Shown here: positions 55,500-64,000 of the stretch, piece by piece
How positions within the stretch are numbered: the first letter of the stretch is position 1
How the letters are laid out: each line of letters opens with the position of its first letter
From: Haemaphysalis longicornis
Taxonomy: Eukaryota; Arthropoda; Arachnida; Ixodida; Ixodidae
Direction: 5' to 3'
NCBI GenBank assembly: GCA_013339765.2
Contig: CM023448.1
Span: 326,645,441-326,709,440, forward strand
DNA length: 64,000 nucleotides
The notes under the pieces: generated by a model
What the model was told of the DNA's origin: nothing
The model's database searches: none
The model's input: only the letters and a program-made list of their open reading frames with translations
Translations under genes and position numbers: made by a program

Positions 55500-56700
55500 A
55501 CTTGTTATAAGTAAAGTGCTGTCTTTTAATGGAGGGAGGGGGCGTGCAGACACGTTTTTTGGCCTTATGTAATCGAGCATTCATCGACAGCAGAGACGGT
55601 TACCATTTCTGATAAATTAAAGTTAGCAAAACAAACACATTTTTTTCCGAAAACGCAAATCGGTCACTGTAAAGCAGTGCAATCGCATACGCAACGACAC
55701 ATTTTGAGTTGAATTAGGGCGACGATACTTCACACAGTGACTGTAGTTATACTCGTGCAGCACTGGTGCAATACTATCGCGCGCTTAACTGCGTGCGCGC
55801 GCCTGGCAACAATACACCTGCGGCGACGCTACAGTGACTGTAGTTAATACTGGTGCAGGCAGCGGTGGTGCAACACTATCGCGCGTTTAATCAGCGGCGC
55901 CGGTGTTGCGCAAACAGAGTGCACGGCACGCGAGACCGCGCAGACGCGTGGCCATGTTGGCAAAGCAGCTTTGCTAGCGGCGACTCGATGCGTGTCCTTG
56001 GCACTGAGATGCTGAACAGCCGCAGCGGACGAGCGACCCCCTCCCGCGGGGATTCCGCGCGACAACGACGGACGGAATCGATCGTTGACACGCTCCGATT
56101 CAGAGCAGGCGCTGTCTGATGCGGTTATGCGCGATACGAGCCAAAGGCGCCAGCCGACGCACTGCCCACTCCGCGCTGAATACGAAAAGTGCGCAATGTC
56201 TGCCCCGTAATGAACGCCTAGTTGACGCCAGCTAGTCTACCGCCATGCGTGTCGTCGAACTATCATATCGCGCCACTAAAAAAAGAAAAAGCCCCCTCGG
56301 CAGTTGGCTTCGCCGCAACGCATGCTAATGACACCTGACAGCGCAGCGTGTGAAAAATTTATGAATGGAGAGGCCCAGGGTAATTCAGTATTGTATTGCC
56401 CTCTCTGCACTGTCACGTAGTACCAGTCCGACGTTTCAAGCTACACAGTCCCGAGCGGTCGTACATTGTGGCACTGGCCATTTGCATAACTCGATTCGTT
56501 TGGTTTCAGTGGCCGGTTTGGTGGGTTGTGAGGATTGCGGATGGCGGGGTGGATAACGGTGCGCCGAGACAGTATGCGCTCTCCAGCTGATTTTTCTTTT
56601 ATTCGGTAATAGGGGCCACTGGGTGGAGCTTCAAGGGGATACTGCAAAGAGCCCCTCAGACATGACTGTTTCTTACAGACGCGTGTGCCGGTTGTTGCAG
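55500..56700. other. Intergenic, nothing firm
   Basis: CpG-rich at 55790-56120, with a repeated word (acagtgactgtagtta.tactggtgca.gca) at about 55735-55860. No gene was recognised. Confidence 0.4.
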
Positions 56701-56713
56701 CTATACGATTGTT

Positions 56714-56945
56714 AAAGGAACCTTGCGACGCTTGTTTCAATCTTTTCTAAACAAGAACAGTCAACAAACGCGTACTTAGAATGGGTCCATCAAGTTGCAC
56801 TTGAGCAACTTTTTTTCCCAATTTCCCTCCCTAAAGTTTTCTGCATTCTTTACAAGAAATAAAGTCGTTTCCTTTCAAGGAATACGGGGTCACAAAGTAC
56901 CTCAGCCAAAAATTAGCTCCCTACGTCCATTACATAATTAACTGA
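56714..56945 (-). repeat. Partial MITE, TTAAAGGRACCYTGC family, inverted copy
   Basis: Starts ttaaaggaaccttgcgacgc and contains caaagtacctcagccaaaaa then ttagctc, the reverse complement of the gagcagtaatttttggctga then aggtactttg segment of the 5819-6248 element. Confidence 0.65.
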
Positions 56946-56950
56946 GAAAC

Positions 56951-57072
56951 GAGAGAGAGAGAGAGAGAGAAAGCTCTTTATTAAAGAAGAAAGCCGAGAG
57001 GTTTGCCAGAATCTCTACACTGACATGCTACTCGGCGGGGGAATGGGTAGGGGATGGTAGAAAATGCCCTAT
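56951..57072 (-). mobile_element. LINE 3' tail ending in (TC)n
   Basis: On the minus strand a trailer (gagtagcatgtcagtgtaga) leads to ttctttaataaagagctttc and then (TC)n. It probably belongs to the LINE C-terminal fragment at 58086-58292, from which it is separated by the hAT-like insertion at 57073-57899. Confidence 0.55.
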
Positions 57073-57899
57073 CAGGGTTCGTACAGGCTTCAAAAGCAAA
57101 AATTCAAGGGTTTTCAAGGACTTTTAAGGACCAGAAAACACATTTTCAAGGTCCCCATCTAATGTTTTTTCTGGGATTATTTATAACTTTTCCAACACAA
57201 TGCAAAAGTGTTTTATTGCACAATACCTAAGCACATTAGTGCACATCTAGGTAGGTGCTAACGGGTTTGGAAATGCTCCCCCAGCTTTATTTTTCTTATT
57301 TCATGGCTGGTATTCACAGGTTTTTCTTTTTTATTTGTGTTTTTCTGAGGCTGTTTGATTTCAAAACTTAGTTAATGTTGCCTGCATCTCTTGCTTTGTC
57401 AGCAAGAGTATCAGCTGAAATTAAATCCAGCAAGTGTTGCATCAAGGCAGGATGAACTATGTACACGTGCACCATTTGCACGTAAAAGCAAACGTAGATG
57501 GAGCGTATGAGGCACAGTAAACATGCAATGAGCAAGCGTCCACATACTAGATGCAAGATAGAGAACAGCAGCTGGCTTTTACTGGATTGTATCGTGATAT
57601 GGATTGGATTGACAAGTGCCTGCTCCCAATGTTGCCTTGTAATAATGAAAATCCACCAAACTTTAATTTCATGCAATACACTGAAACTTGATTGTTACAA
57701 TGTTTCTTTACATTTGTTAACACCTAAAATCCACGACAAACACTTTAAATTCTTGTGAAAAGACAGGGCCATTGATTCTCTCCGGAAAAATCAAGAGTTT
57801 TCAAGGACCATGTAAAAATTCTTGGACTTTCCAGGCCTTGAAATTGACACTTATAAATTCAAGGGTTTTCAAGGTTTTCAAGGACCTGTGCGAACCCTG
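57073..57899. mobile_element. hAT-like non-autonomous element, CAGGGTTCG termini
   Basis: The ends CAGGGTTCGTACAGG and CCTGTGCGAACCCTG are inverted repeats. The subterminal regions hold tttcaaggacttttaaggac / ttcaagggttttcaagg words in both halves, typical of the CAGGGTTC hAT group. It is 827 bp with no transposase. The flanking 8-bp target duplication is not clean. Confidence 0.7.
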
Positions 57900-57930
57900 C
57901 CTGTAGATAACAGGGCGGAAGAACGAGGAG

Positions 57931-58086
57931 AAAAGAAGTAAGAAAAAAAGCACACATCGTGGAGTTTGTGGGAACAGTTCGATGAACGTCACAATCTCCG
58001 TAGTATGAAAGAAGTAAGAAAAAAAAAAGCACACATCGTGGAGTTTGTGGGAACAGTTCGATGAACGTCACAATCTGCGTAGTATG
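57931..58086. repeat. 79-bp tandem duplication in a LINE trailer
   Basis: The words gaagtaagaaaaaaa, cacacatcgtggagtttgtg and gaacagttcgatgaacgtca repeat with a 79-bp offset (57951 and 58030). Only one base (ctccg/ctgcg) and the A-run length differ, so the duplication is recent. Confidence 0.85.
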
Positions 58087-58292
58087 TCAAATCAGTTCAG
58101 TGACACCGATCTCGTCTAGGTATTCAAATAACGCCACTAGTGCTTTGCGTTGAGCCGAAGGGGAGGGCCATGGACCGGGGAGTACTTTTAAGCTGATCGG
58201 TTCTGGGCGTAAGTGCTCGATCTCCTGCTCCAAACGGCACCTTGCGACTATGTAAGCGGGGCACTCTAACAGTAGGTAGGTCTCCTTAATAT
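58086..58292 (-). mobile_element. LINE ORF2 C-terminal fragment
   Basis: The minus strand has an open frame reading IKETYLLLECPAY, then ARCRLEQEIEHL, then GPWPSPSAQRKALVALFEYL and a stop at about 58091. ET-x2-L-L-x-x-C-P-x-Y followed by a final (A/L)-x-x-F-(L/Y)-x-x-(T/I)-G-(L/V) is a classic LINE C-terminus (I/R1/CR1-like). It lacks an ATG, so it is not listed by start-codon-based ORF finders. Confidence 0.7.
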
Positions 58293-59132
58293 GCCATTTT
58301 GGATTGCCCAGAACTGCTCTAAAGCAGCTCTATATTTTATTTGCTCAAAAAATGTCTATGGCGGGAGCAGTTTTGGACTGCCCAGGAGCTTCTCAGGACT
58401 GGTAAATAAAAGAGATCATTGCTCAAAACATTTTTTCTCGTTCCCAGTCTTGGCGTTGTTCTCGCGATCGAATGACGTCATTCAACCGATGTCGCGGCTG
58501 CTGGTCGGCCTGTGTTCAGTTGAAGCAGTAAACGCAGTCGACAGCCACTTTAAAGGAAATCGAAACTAAAATCAGGGCCATTTCACCGTGTGAAGAGGGA
58601 AGTACAGCGGAGCTGGCGCTCTGGTGGGATTTGCTTTGTTGGGGTTTAGCTACACTGGGGTCCGGCTATGTTGACTTACAAGGACAGTGGCGCAATCTCT
58701 ACGTCACAGACTAAGGACACACACGATTGGTGGGTAGAGACAACGACGTTGTATTCTAGCGCGGCTACGCCAATCACGGCGCAGGCTCTAGTGCGCCGCA
58801 CAGGTGGCCGCCGAAGAGTACGCGGCATTGCGCAATTTCAGTGAGTGGACGAAGACGTGCGTGGCAAGGAGTATACTGTACACAACCCAGGGAAAAGGCG
58901 GCGGTGGTAGAGAGGAGTGTAAAGTGGGGCGGCAACCATACTCCGTATACGTAGGTGGCCATGCTTTGCCTCCTAAAGTCGGCTTCACCTCAAAACACAA
59001 ATGAATTGCTGGAAAGACGTGTCTGCTGCGACGAGCAAATAACGCAGTGTCGCTCTGTGCTGGAGGTAACTACGGCTTTCGCAGGGCTTAGTTATAGCCA
59101 GCACAAAGCGGCGCTGCGTGATTATCTCGTCG

Positions 59133-59413
59133 CAGCAGACACGCCTTCCGTTTCTTCTTTGCTTTTGTGGCTTTTTTTAAAAGTGGTTATCCAACGCGTT
59201 TATTGCTGCAACTGAAAGAAAGCCGGCCAATAGCCGTTACCCCGCCGTAATGATGTAATTCGAACGCTCGAAGAACGCAAAGACTAGGAAAGAGGGAACA
59301 TTTTCTTGAGCAAATTTTTAAGTTATCTGATAGGCACGGAGCAGTAATTTTTGGCTGAAGTACTTTGTGACCGATTCTAAGGAGTGGATGTGTTTGTTGA
59401 CTACATTCTGAAA
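59133..59413 (+). repeat. Partial MITE, same family as 5819-6248
   Basis: Shares acacgccttccgtttcttct, gcaactgaaagaaagccggc, tcgaagaacg, agttatctgat and gagcagtaatttttggctga. Termini are lost. Confidence 0.75.
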
Positions 59414-59454
59414 ACATTTAGGATTGAGAAAAAAAAAAGTTAAAGAGAAACACG

Positions 59455-60250
59455 GCTGTTTCATCCTCATCAGTAGCAGCAGCCCACTAGGTCCAATGGA
59501 GGACGAAGGCCTCTCCCATCGACCTCCAGCCACTCCTGTACCGCGCCGCTTGAGTGCATTCTTTGCCCCCGAATTTCCTTACTTCGTCCCTCCATCGTGC
59601 AATTGGTCTTCCTCTTTTTCTAGGCCCGTCTACCGGTGTCACTCTGTCACCCTGGTGGTCCAGCGATTGCCATTTCACCCAACTACGTGGCCAGCCCAAG
59701 TCAATTTCTTTTAGGGACGCAGCCCCTTAGGGGCTGGGGCTGTTGGCGTCTCCTATCGTCGTCCGCGGCGTAATCGTCGCCTCGTGTAGTCACGGTACTA
59801 AAATACCGGGACACTCGTTAACGCCTCGCGCTAGAGAGCTTCGTGCTTCAAAGACAAGAAACGTTTACAGCAAAGCTGTATACCTCTACCCCCCAACGGT
59901 TTCATCTCCGTTGGAAAAAACGCCAAGGCGCCAAGAATACACTTATACACTGGTTTCATGTTAGTGGAGATGGCCCGGGATTTTTTTTTTTGTTTATTTG
60001 AACTATAATATCTTCTACTCTAGTTTTTTCTCTGATTCAGGAAGCTCATTTCGTGTCTCTAAGTGTTACTGCGATCAATATTCGTTCCATGGCCCCTTGA
60101 GCAGTTTGCTTTCAAGATGTTTAGTAAGGCGCCAAGTTTCCGCTCCATATGTCATCACCTCACACTTATTTCCGAACTTGCTGCTGAAAGTCCTCCATGA
60201 CTGGCAGGCCCGGATCGTTTTGTCCGCAGGTTTTCACGTCTCTCCCAAAG
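59455..60250 (-). mobile_element. RTE-like LINE 3' end, split by a nested insertion
   Basis: The minus-strand segment 60250-59990 reads VMTYGAETWRLTKHLESKLL with stops, and 59699-59487 reads RVTPVDGPRKRGRPIARWRD then GWRSMGEAFVLHWT. These are consecutive parts of the conserved RTE/'craniofacial development protein 2-like' C-terminus (Y-G-A-E-T-W ... R-G-R-P-x-x-R-W-x-D ... G-E-A). About 275 bp of foreign sequence (59715-59990) lies between them. It is dead. Confidence 0.8.
59715..59990 (-). repeat. Repeat inserted in the RTE-like LINE
   Basis: The sequence begins agggacgcagccccttaggg and ends gtggagatggcccgggattt before a T run. Related words occur at 60594 (taggggcgaagctcctcttg) and 61080 (gtggagatggcggaatttt), marking a second copy of the family. 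Confidence 0.55.
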
Positions 60251-60496
60251 TGGACCGCGTTAGCACGCTCTAGAACCAGCGGTGAAGTCCAAGGCCAACG
60301 CCCGCGCTACGAAGCCAAAGGAAATGCTGTGCGCCCTGAATGTGATGATAACTCAATCAGATAGACGCCTGTTTCCTAACGCGATCGAACCAGGTTCGTT
60401 TCCGACCACGGTAGGAATTTTTTTTCTTTCTTTCTTTCCAATTGGCTGCACGTGTTATTGTACCCCGCCGCTGCTAACCCGTACCCCCCGGGCCTG

Positions 60497-60600
60497 TGGG
60501 GTGGCCCAGTGGTTAGGTTTCACAGCGTAAGGGTCCCGGGTTTGATCCTTGGGACCTCCATGACCACATTTGTTTCTTGAGGCTTCGGAGTTTTTAGGGG
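60497..60600 (+). repeat. tRNA-derived SINE
   Basis: Box A-like gtggcccagtggttagg and box B-like gggtttgatccttgg stand about 30 nt apart, as in pol III promoters. No complete cloverleaf was seen, so a SINE is more likely than a tRNA gene. Confidence 0.55.
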
Positions 60601-61200
60601 CGAAGCTCCTCTTGCTCGGGCCCTGTCCCGTCCCTCGTTGCTGCTGTATACGGCACGGCACATTAATGATGATTGTGGCAGGATCCCCCTAGGGATTGGC
60701 CAACCAAAGATTGGCCGAAGAGGACAAAACGTTCAACGCGTTCGTTGCTACCGAACAAGGAGAAGAGGAAGAAGAAGAGGTTGTCGTTCGTCGCCTGCGA
60801 GCTCAAGACACGTAACGGGAGTACACGAAACAAGACGCTCTGCAGAAGGCGACGGCCAAGGTGGCTAAAATGTCACACACCGAATTCGCCAACTTACCCA
60901 TGGAGATTCTCATCATCCAAAACAACCCCTACATAACCACCACAAACATCGACGTCGTCGACGGGCTTGTCAACTTGTGGAAAGCTTGACGTGTCGAGTC
61001 TTTATATGATGTGCGGGCGAATGTTTCACGGTTTTACCGATAAGCAATTTTGCTTCGCCCCTCTCATCATCATTCACTTCGTGGAGATGGCGGAATTTTT
61101 TTTTTTTTTTTTTTGTGCGACGGGCGGATTTGTGTCGGCCTAAACAGCTCTGCTGATAATATTGTTGCAGGGTCTTTTTAAGGGAAGCGCGCAGTGTGCA
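60601..61200. other. Repeat-derived stretch, no gene
   Basis: Contains a polypurine run (60757-60779), a T run (61096-61114) and a possible MITE right end (gttgcagggtctttttaagg at 61164). Frames are open only briefly. Confidence 0.4.
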
Positions 61201-61249
61201 CATGAGTGCTAGTTACCGGGTGGGTGTTGGCGCTGCTGCGATGCCGATG

Positions 61250-61590
61250 TTTTCCCTCTTTTCTTTGTGCCTGCAAGCACTGCAAAAGGTGTAATTATCA
61301 CACCACCACAGGACGGAACACCGCCATTGTCTCGCTTCAGCAGACATCTTTGCTTTTGCAGCCAAATCTGCTTTGTTCTCGTAACGATTTTCTTTAAAGC
61401 GACAATTGAATGCTTTTGCCCCTGCAACTGAAAGAAAGCTGCCAATAGCGGCAACATTGCTTCGTGACGTCACACGAGCGCATAACGAATGATCGCATAC
61501 TTTTAAGAATGCGGGAAAGAGCTAAAAATCTCTATAGCGAACTGATCTGATGATCTGATGATGATAAGTAATCTGATGAGTGTAGATAGG
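61250..61590 (+). repeat. Diverged MITE, same family as 5819-6248
   Basis: Shares tgcctgcaagcactgcaaaa, gcaactgaaagaaagc, gccaatagcgg and the taatctgatgag segment, all in the same order as in the 5819 element. Confidence 0.55.
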
Positions 61591-61689
61591 GGGATAGTAA
61601 ACATTTGTTTACACAGCCAATGTGTGGGTATGCATTCTTTGAGGTGGAGGCGTAAGGTTCTTCACTACGCTGATGGTGAGCAGGTGCTT

Positions 61690-62940
61690 TGAGAAGGCGT
61701 GTCCCTTCCCCGGAGGAAATGCGAACAGTAATATTTGACGGGGGTATTTCGTGGTCACCTAAACCGAAGACTGGAAGCCCTTCTAACCATGTTCTAAAAG
61801 CATTTCCGGTGTATGCTAAAGCAGGTCGACGAAAAAAATCACTGGAATCATTTCGATTGGTGGGGTGGGACTCGCGCCAGCACTACCATTCCGTTTATGT
61901 GACACGAATTCGTTTGCGGGACGTGGGAGAAGATTAAAAGCGTTAAATCGAACGTTGTTTAAACTCTCTTTTAATTTTTACTTCGTCTGTTCATGTTTCT
62001 CTCGCTCTCTGTTTTGCGGGGAGATGCAGTCACGATCGAAAGTATACGGGCTCAAGTGGCAATTTGAGAGGATTTTTCCTCCTCGTGGCAGAGCCATTGT
62101 GTTTTGATTCTTCATAGGTTGAAGAATCGCACACACGCAAACAGTTGCAGGGCTCGAGCAGAGCACAGAAATCGCAGTTAATCTGTCCTTTCGTGGTCTG
62201 CAAATGTTGGCTCGTCGTATTTGGTTTGCGTTCTGCAGCGCGATCTGAAGGGGATGCTGGTGACGTCCTTTCGCGAACCCTTAGCTTGGACGACGGCGTG
62301 CGCTCTAGATGGCGAAGACGCAAAACAAGATTCGCCACTCAACCTGTCCAACTTCGCCGATCAGTCAGCTCTGCAAAACGTCTCTGTTGTCGCATCCTCG
62401 CTCATTGCAAGTACACGTAATTATTAACAGCAACCGTTTTCTTATCGCGACCGTAAAATAGCGATTAGAAAAAGCAATACAGATCACTTCTGCATGTTTC
62501 CTTTCGTACGAAGCTCACAGCAGCGCACCCCCTTTTCAATTGCAAAACGGCAGCCGCGAGAACGTTTAAAGAGTAAAGAAACAAACAAAACGCGAACACT
62601 TAAATTCCCCATGTGTATTTGCTATAGAGGCAGAAAAGGCGGCTGTACAAGGACATGTCAAGGGAATGGGTGAAGTATACTAATTATGGGGGTAAGAGGA
62701 CGGAGGAATATTGAACTAACATATACAGGAATGCCAAGCCAAAAAAAAAAATTGGAGAGGCACCTAAGACTGCTTACGTGTTGTAATGCGAAATCACTAC
62801 GGCGATGATGGAAGTATTGTTGCATGACATGGTGCCGAGAGTACATCGCAGTGGACACAGCACCAATGAGAGTACTGTGTTCTCATTATTATCGCCTTGG
62901 TCCTTCTCCCTTTGAGTCGTGTTATTCTTCTCTCCAGTCA
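61690..62940. other. Intergenic, nothing recognised
   Basis: Short ORFs only. No domain, inverted repeat or RNA gene was identified. Confidence 0.4.
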
Positions 62941-62949
62941 ACTAATGAA

Positions 62950-63080
62950 AGGCATGGCCAGTCCGAGCTGCGCCCGAGGATCGGCTGTGGGTAAGAGGAC
63001 GCCTGTTCTCGCGTTCCAAAGCCCCTCATTCGAATCGCAGACAACCAAACTTCCTTTCCTTCAATTTTATTCTCCTTGCA
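62950..63080 (+). repeat. tRNA-derived SINE fragment
   Basis: gtaagaggacgcctgttctc, then gcgttccaaagcccctcatt, cgaatcgcagacaacc (box B-like) and a T-rich tail resemble the copy at 14141. Confidence 0.5.
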
Positions 63081-64000
63081 CTGTCGGCCATTTTTGAGAC
63101 CATACACGGGTCCAGCCTACGCCAGACGGCGGTCTTTCGCCTTAAAATGACGCATAGGTACAGACATCGCGTCAACGATGACCGGAAGACTGTGAAAAGA
63201 GGGGCAAGAAAAGCGACGACCCTATAGTGTAAAGAGATATTGGGGCTGCAGCGTCGGCGGCCGCCACCGCCAAATGATGTAGCGCATCAAACGGAAACTG
63301 GGGCACGACCAGGCACAGGCCGATTCCCCGTTGACTCAATTCGGCGGCCGTAGCCGATCAGAGCCGGCGTGACATCGGTGGCGTCAACGACCTAAAGCGC
63401 TGACCCTGTGATAGTCACGATTGGAGCTCCACAAGGAAACTAAACTCGGAAGCAAATATCCGCGCATACCATCCAGTCACGATCTGCGCTTCTGCGTCGA
63501 GTTGTTTTCCAAATTCGACCTCGTGTTTCCAGCCTGTTGCTACCGATTACGACTGCCGCGCAAAAGCATCGCAAAAAGCGGCGCAAGGAGAAAAAAAAAG
63601 AAAGATAAAAGGCAACAAATACAGGCGCTGTGCACTTCTTTTCGTCTGTCCCCGGTTTCCTTTTTTTTTTTTCTTCTTTGTCCTGGCTCACCAAACTTCA
63701 AACCTTGTCACGCGTCATAACAACGCAGTTAACAGAATTTGCGAATTAAATTTTCAACGAACGATTTTAGGGCACGTGGTTCTACAGAGAATTGGACGCG
63801 AGTGATAAAGTATCCCACTTAAAAAAAAAAAAAAAACAGATCCTCGATCTGGTTTGGAATTGGAGATAGTACATGCATCCCCGAAGTTGGCCTTCCAACT
63901 TATTGGCGTTATAGCTCACATCGTGCATATACCCTTCACACCATGCTCGTTTCAGCCGTTCACTTTTCTCCACGAATGAACATTACTGAAACGAGGCGCC
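63081..64000. other. Intergenic, nothing recognised
   Basis: Homopolymer runs at 63589 (A), 63661 (T) and 63821 (A) and chance ORFs only. Confidence 0.4.

Noticed and set aside
60497..60560. tRNA gene
   Set aside because: Box A and box B are present, but I could not fold an acceptor stem and anticodon arm. A SINE is more likely.

Overview
This is eukaryotic nuclear DNA from an arthropod, most likely an ixodid tick. The evidence is spliced genes with GT-AG introns, a very high load of interspersed repeats, and a tRNA-derived SINE (10181-10410) of a type I recall as common in hard ticks. The species call is inference. I see no CRISPR array, operon, rRNA gene or complete tRNA gene. A/T-rich DNA with short genes fills roughly 1-37 kb. 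From about 39 kb onward the window becomes CpG-rich and densely packed with transposon debris.

Four protein-coding loci are supported. (1) 865-8492, + strand: a complete eight-exon Arp1/centractin gene coding for 376 residues, the same length as the human protein (dynactin filament). (2) 22505-25583, - strand: mannosyl-oligosaccharide glucosidase (MOGS, GH63, the first glucosidase of ER N-glycan trimming), about 819 residues. (3) 25938-27191, + strand: a single-exon 417-codon ORF with a beta-propeller-like look and weak similarity to HPS6 of BLOC-2. It stands head to head with MOGS across about 350 bp. (4) 34622-36866, - strand, possibly extending to 42844: a beaten-path-like immunoglobulin-domain gene with four good exons. 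A fifth Ig half-domain exon at 42637-42844 has a compatible phase. Its signal peptide and 5' exons were not found. Between loci 3 and 4 there is a decayed Tudor-domain-like remnant (28927-29283).

The rest is repeats. Introns and spacers of the first 34 kb hold MITEs (2660, 3162, 3682, 5819, 10911, 33264), SINEs (10181, 14141, 19672), a GTAAC-type inverted-repeat element (15515-16285) and a 111-bp tandem repeat (20154-20486) with an opposite-strand relative at 11870-12015. The last 25 kb contain pogo/Tigger-type elements (38999-40505; 54348-55285), a long fold-back element (40660-41561), a hAT-type element with a perfect 8-bp target duplication (44119-45337), and fragments of several LINE lineages (45340-46130 +; 47536-47860 -; 56950-58292 - interrupted by a hAT-like element; 59455-60250 - interrupted by another repeat). 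Microsatellites and a 102-bp hairpin (55367-55468) are also present.

The genes do not form a pathway. MOGS and the HPS6-like gene share a promoter region and both serve the secretory/endolysosomal system, but that may be coincidence. I found no convincing new multi-gene system. The items most worth a second look are the truncated HPS6-like gene, the multi-module Ig gene, the frame-preserving 111-bp repeat, the hairpin, and two TATA/initiator core promoters without recognised genes.
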